From: Flavobacteriaceae bacterium
Lineage (GTDB): Bacteria; Bacteroidota; Bacteroidia; Flavobacteriales; Flavobacteriaceae
Assembly: GCA_027490305.1 (NCBI GenBank)
Contig: JAIXYI010000023.1
Location: forward strand, 37,712 to 101,711
Reading direction: 5' to 3'
DNA length: 64,000 bases
A model generated the notes under the pieces. It had not been told where the DNA came from. It saw nothing but the letters and a program-made list of their open reading frames with translations, and did no database searches. The position numbers and the translations under genes were made by a program. Position 1 is the stretch's first letter, and every line of letters starts with the position of its first letter. Shown here piece by piece: positions 61,938 to 64,000 of this stretch.

Positions 61938-62291
61938 ATGCGTACGTTCAGGGATCTTACGATTTGGCAGAAAGCAATGCTTTTAACGACAAACGTGTAT
62001 CAAGCGACCGGGAATTTTCCACAGGGTGAGCTTTTTGGATTGACGTCACAACTGCGCAGGAGTGCCGTGTCGATACCATCCAACATAGCGGAAGGATATG
62101 AAAGGCGCAGTGATCGCGAATTCCGTCGGTTTTTGCGGATTGCTATTGCGTCTTTATATGAACTCCAAACACAGATTGCAATAGCGGTAGCCGTTGGTTT
62201 TTTGACGGAATCATCCTCCAACGATATGACTGCGCAAACCCGCGAGCTTGAGGTGATGTTGATTGCTTTCGAGAAGAAAATAGTCACCTGA
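61938..62291 (+). CDS. Four-helix bundle protein (23S rRNA IVS family)
   Basis: A 117-residue protein of the TIGR02436 family: MRTFRDLTIWQKAMLLTTNV, then SQLRRSAVSIPSNIAEGYER (hallmark) and FRRFLRIAIASLYELQTQI. These proteins are encoded in 23S rRNA intervening sequences in some bacteria but also as free-standing genes, as here. Role unknown. The gene is flanked by inverted copies of a CTGAG-type repeat and a copy of repeat family A, suggesting a mobile cassette. Confidence 0.9.
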   Translation: MRTFRDLTIWQKAMLLTTNVYQATGNFPQGELFGLTSQLRRSAVSIPSNIAEGYERRSDREFRRFLRIAIASLYELQTQIAIAVAVGFLTESSSNDMTAQTRELEVMLIAFEKKIVT

Positions 62292-62320
62292 AATCGGATT
62301 TAAATGAGTCGCTAAACGAC

Positions 62321-62345
62321 GGCGCTCAGGCGCTCAGGGACTCCC
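62321..62345. repeat. CTGAG-unit repeat, right flank (inverted)
   Basis: Contains CTCAGGCGCTCAGGGACTC, the reverse complement of 19 bases in the left flank at 61784-61822. Confidence 0.7.
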
Positions 62346-62348
62346 TTC

Positions 62349-62380
62349 AAAAAAAAATACCCCGCTCATCACGGGGTTTA
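62349..62380 (-). terminator. Terminator after mscL
   Basis: ACCCCG / CGGGGT stem (62359-62364 with 62372-62377); on the minus strand a run of T follows it. Confidence 0.85.
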
Positions 62381-62403
62381 GAATATATAATGTAGCGGGC
62401 TTT

Positions 62404-62823
62404 CTATTTTTTGAGCAAGTCGCGGATTTCAGCCAGCAACTTCTCTTCGTTGGAAGGTGCCGGTGGCGCAGCAGGTGCCGCTTCTTCTTTCTTACGGGTA
62501 CGCTCAACACCGCGAAGCACCACAAAAATGAAGAAGGAAATAATCACGAAGTTGATGATCGCCTGCACGAAGTTGCCATAGGTAATGACCGCAGCGCCGG
62601 CTTTTTTCGCCGCTTCCAGGTTTTCATAGTGGTTGCCGTCAAGCGTGATGAACTTTTGGGTGAAATCGATCCCACCGGTAACCAGTCCGACTATCGGCAT
62701 AATGATGTCGTCGACTGCCGAACTCACAATCTTGCCAAAAGCGGCGCCAATGACCACCGCGGTGGCGAGGCTGAGCACGTCGCCCTTCATGAGCGAGGCT
62801 TTGAAATCTTTAAAAAATCCCAT
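62404..62823 (-). CDS. mscL: Large-conductance mechanosensitive channel
   Basis: A 139-residue pentameric inner-membrane channel that opens under membrane tension and releases solutes in osmotic downshock. The N-terminal amphipathic helix [14 protein letters not shown] precedes the pore helix [20 protein letters not shown], a periplasmic loop, the second span [19 protein letters not shown] and a C-terminal charged bundle ([13 protein letters not shown]) with an Ala/Pro linker. A weak TACATTAG promoter box lies 23 bases upstream. Confidence 0.96.
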   Translation of the reverse strand: MGFFKDFKASLMKGDVLSLATAVVIGAAFGKIVSSAVDDIIMPIVGLVTGGIDFTQKFITLDGNHYENLEAAKKAGAAVITYGNFVQAIINFVIISFFIFVVLRGVERTRKKEEAAPAAPPAPSNEEKLLAEIRDLLKK

Positions 62824-62845
62824 AATAGTTTGTTTTGGTTAGGTA

Positions 62846-62853
62846 CTAATGTA
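62846..62853 (-). promoter_or_regulatory. TACATTAG weak promoter element, mscL
   Basis: Seven of eight positions match TAnnTTTG on the minus strand, 22 bases before the mscL ATG. Confidence 0.35.
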
Positions 62854-62884
62854 CAAAAAAAGAAAATCTTCGTAATCTTTTTCC

Positions 62885-64000
62885 TTATTCCCGATAAAAA
62901 ACACGTTTTACCCGTTGAGAGATACCTACAAGGATTTCATACGGAATCGTATGTAGTTTCTCTGCCATTTCCACCACCGTCGGACGTTCGCCAAACACCA
63001 TCACCGGGTCGCCTTCGCGGCAATCGATTCCGGTGGCATCCACCATCAGCATGTCCATGCACACCGATCCGATAATTGGTGCCCGCATGCCATTCAGTAC
63101 TACATAGCCCAGGCCGTTGCCCCATGCCCGTCGAATGCCATCGGCGTATCCGATTGGAATCGTCGCGACGGTGGTTTCGCGCGGTGCCCGGAAGCGCCGT
63201 CCGTAGCCCACGCTGTCGCCTGTCGGAATGGTCCGTAATTGCGAAACGACCGATTTCAGCGTGCCCACATTTTCAAGGAACTTCTGCTCGGCTGGGTCAT
63301 TCGATATGCCGTAAAGCCCGATGCCCAGTCGCACCATGTCGTATTGCGCCTCCGGAAAATGGCTGATGCCCGAAGTGTTGAGGATGTGGCGTATGGGTTG
63401 GATGTCAAGCGCGCGCATCATGTCAGACGACAAGCGGTCAAACAATGCAATTTGACCCAAAGCGAATTCCCGGTGGGCGGGGTCATCGCTGGTAGCCATA
63501 TGAGATAGGATGGATGTCACCCGCAATTCCGGACTATCCGCCAATTCATCAATCAGCGTCGGGATGTCGTCGGCTGAAAAGCCCAACCGGTGCATGCCCG
63601 TGTCGATCTTGATGTGGATCGGATACCTTTCAAGTGTAAACTCGCGGGCCAGGTCCCGAAACGCCCGAAGTCCTTTGAAACTATAGATTTCCGGTTCGAG
63701 CCCGTTTTGGATGATCGACGCGAAGCTGGTGGTTTCGGGGTTCATCACCATGATCGGAAGGGCGATTCCGGCCGACTTCAGGGCGATTCCTTCATCCGCG
63801 AAAGCGACACCTAAATAATCGACTTTATAATGTTCGAGCAGTTTCGCGATCTCGAAGCCGCCATTGCCGTATCCGAACGCTTTTACCATCACCATCAGCC
63901 GGGTCGAAGGCGCCAGCTTGGCGCGAAAGAAATTCAGGTTGTGGCCTAGGGCATTCAGGTTGATTTCCAAAACGGTTTCATGCGTTTTCTCTTCAAGCAG
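62885..64000 (-). CDS. alr: Alanine racemase domain (5' end outside window; possibly a MurF-Alr fusion)
   Basis: At least 371 residues visible; the frame is open to the right edge, so the N-terminus is missing. The alanine racemase barrel begins EINLNALGHNL, the pyridoxal-phosphate lysine is in MVMVKAFGYGNGG, and the second-half catalytic Tyr region is VGYGRRFRAP with SVCMDMLMVD. It interconverts L- and D-alanine for peptidoglycan. The in-frame residues before the domain (LLEEKTHETVLEIN) contain no ATG and resemble the linker of Bacteroidota MurF-Alr fusions, in which a MurF ligase precedes Alr. A standalone Alr with a start just beyond 64000 is the alternative. Confidence 0.9.
   Translation of the reverse strand: MLEEKTHETVLEINLNALGHNLNFFRAKLAPSTRLMVMVKAFGYGNGGFEIAKLLEHYKVDYLGVAFADEGIALKSAGIALPIMVMNPETTSFASIIQNGLEPEIYSFKGLRAFRDLAREFTLERYPIHIKIDTGMHRLGFSADDIPTLIDELADSPELRVTSILSHMATSDDPAHREFALGQIALFDRLSSDMMRALDIQPIRHILNTSGISHFPEAQYDMVRLGIGLYGISNDPAEQKFLENVGTLKSVVSQLRTIPTGDSVGYGRRFRAPRETTVATIPIGYADGIRRAWGNGLGYVVLNGMRAPIIGSVCMDMLMVDATGIDCREGDPVMVFGERPTVVEMAEKLHTIPYEILVGISQRVKRVFYRE

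Noticed and set aside
1..64000. CRISPR array, rRNA, tRNA or complete insertion sequence
   Set aside because: No regularly spaced direct repeats, no rRNA or tRNA sequence recognised, and no transposase frame was found on either strand.

Overview
The window looks like a chromosomal segment of a Flavobacteriaceae bacterium (Bacteroidota), with GC content moderately high for that family. Several things point there: Bacteroidota-type promoters (TAnnTTTG at -7, sometimes TTTG 19 bp upstream), weak or absent Shine-Dalgarno sites, a T9SS type A C-terminal sorting domain, an OmpA protein with thrombospondin type 3 repeats, a mevalonate-type HMG-CoA synthase, the three-subunit Bacteroidota succinate dehydrogenase, and secreted GH92 and GH2/GH53 enzymes. 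No rRNA, tRNA, CRISPR array or complete insertion sequence was seen.

Layout. 1-530: a DUF433/DUF5615 toxin-antitoxin-like pair cut by the left edge. 650-2260: rbfA and a LolC/E-type permease. 2300-11900: Mn-type superoxide dismutase, then a split AddAB-like recombination nuclease (helicase-nuclease at 3217, nuclease partner at 9151) with kbl and a major OmpA porin between the halves. 11900-18860: alpha/beta hydrolase, a 49-residue acidic protein, aminopeptidase P, a Crp/Fnr regulator, a tandem pair of near-identical small membrane-anchored proteins, a DoxX-like membrane protein and HMG-CoA synthase. 19050-22850: the sdhCAB operon. 23000-28960: GH92 mannosidase coupled to an omega-amidase, an Ig-like lipoprotein and ComF. 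29090-30410: an AT-rich VapBC-like module with palindromic operator candidates, and a small secreted protein. 30467-36600: glyS, a hairpin-rich intergenic element, a GH2-GH53 fusion enzyme and riboflavin synthase. 36647-44520: pdxA, then about 2.9 kb of AT-rich accessory DNA (HTH regulator, small protein, multi-spanning membrane protein), then the conserved yceD-rpmF-fabH-accB-accC fatty-acid block. 44528-57460: a DinB protein and two S9 peptidases, a large T9SS metalloprotease, an FAD oxidoreductase-mtgA-lpxR operon, DoxX and AIM24 proteins. 57530-64000: a TonB receptor with a His/Cys-rich small partner, DoxX, asd, a four-helix-bundle gene flanked by inverted repeats, mscL and alanine racemase, possibly the tail of a MurF-Alr fusion cut by the right edge.

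Most of the window is core metabolism and envelope biology. The notable non-core signals are: (i) a short dispersed repeat with a CGG-N4/5-CCG hairpin and a TTTAA-AAAA arm, five copies, two of them in MITE-like inverted arrangement; (ii) a second hairpin repeat family upstream of addA and the GH92 gene; (iii) a perfect 37-bp palindrome; (iv) the accessory insertion after pdxA with an unrecognised two-gene membrane cassette; (v) the single-polypeptide galactan-degrading GH2-GH53 enzyme; (vi) promoters so close to ATG that the transcripts are probably leaderless.
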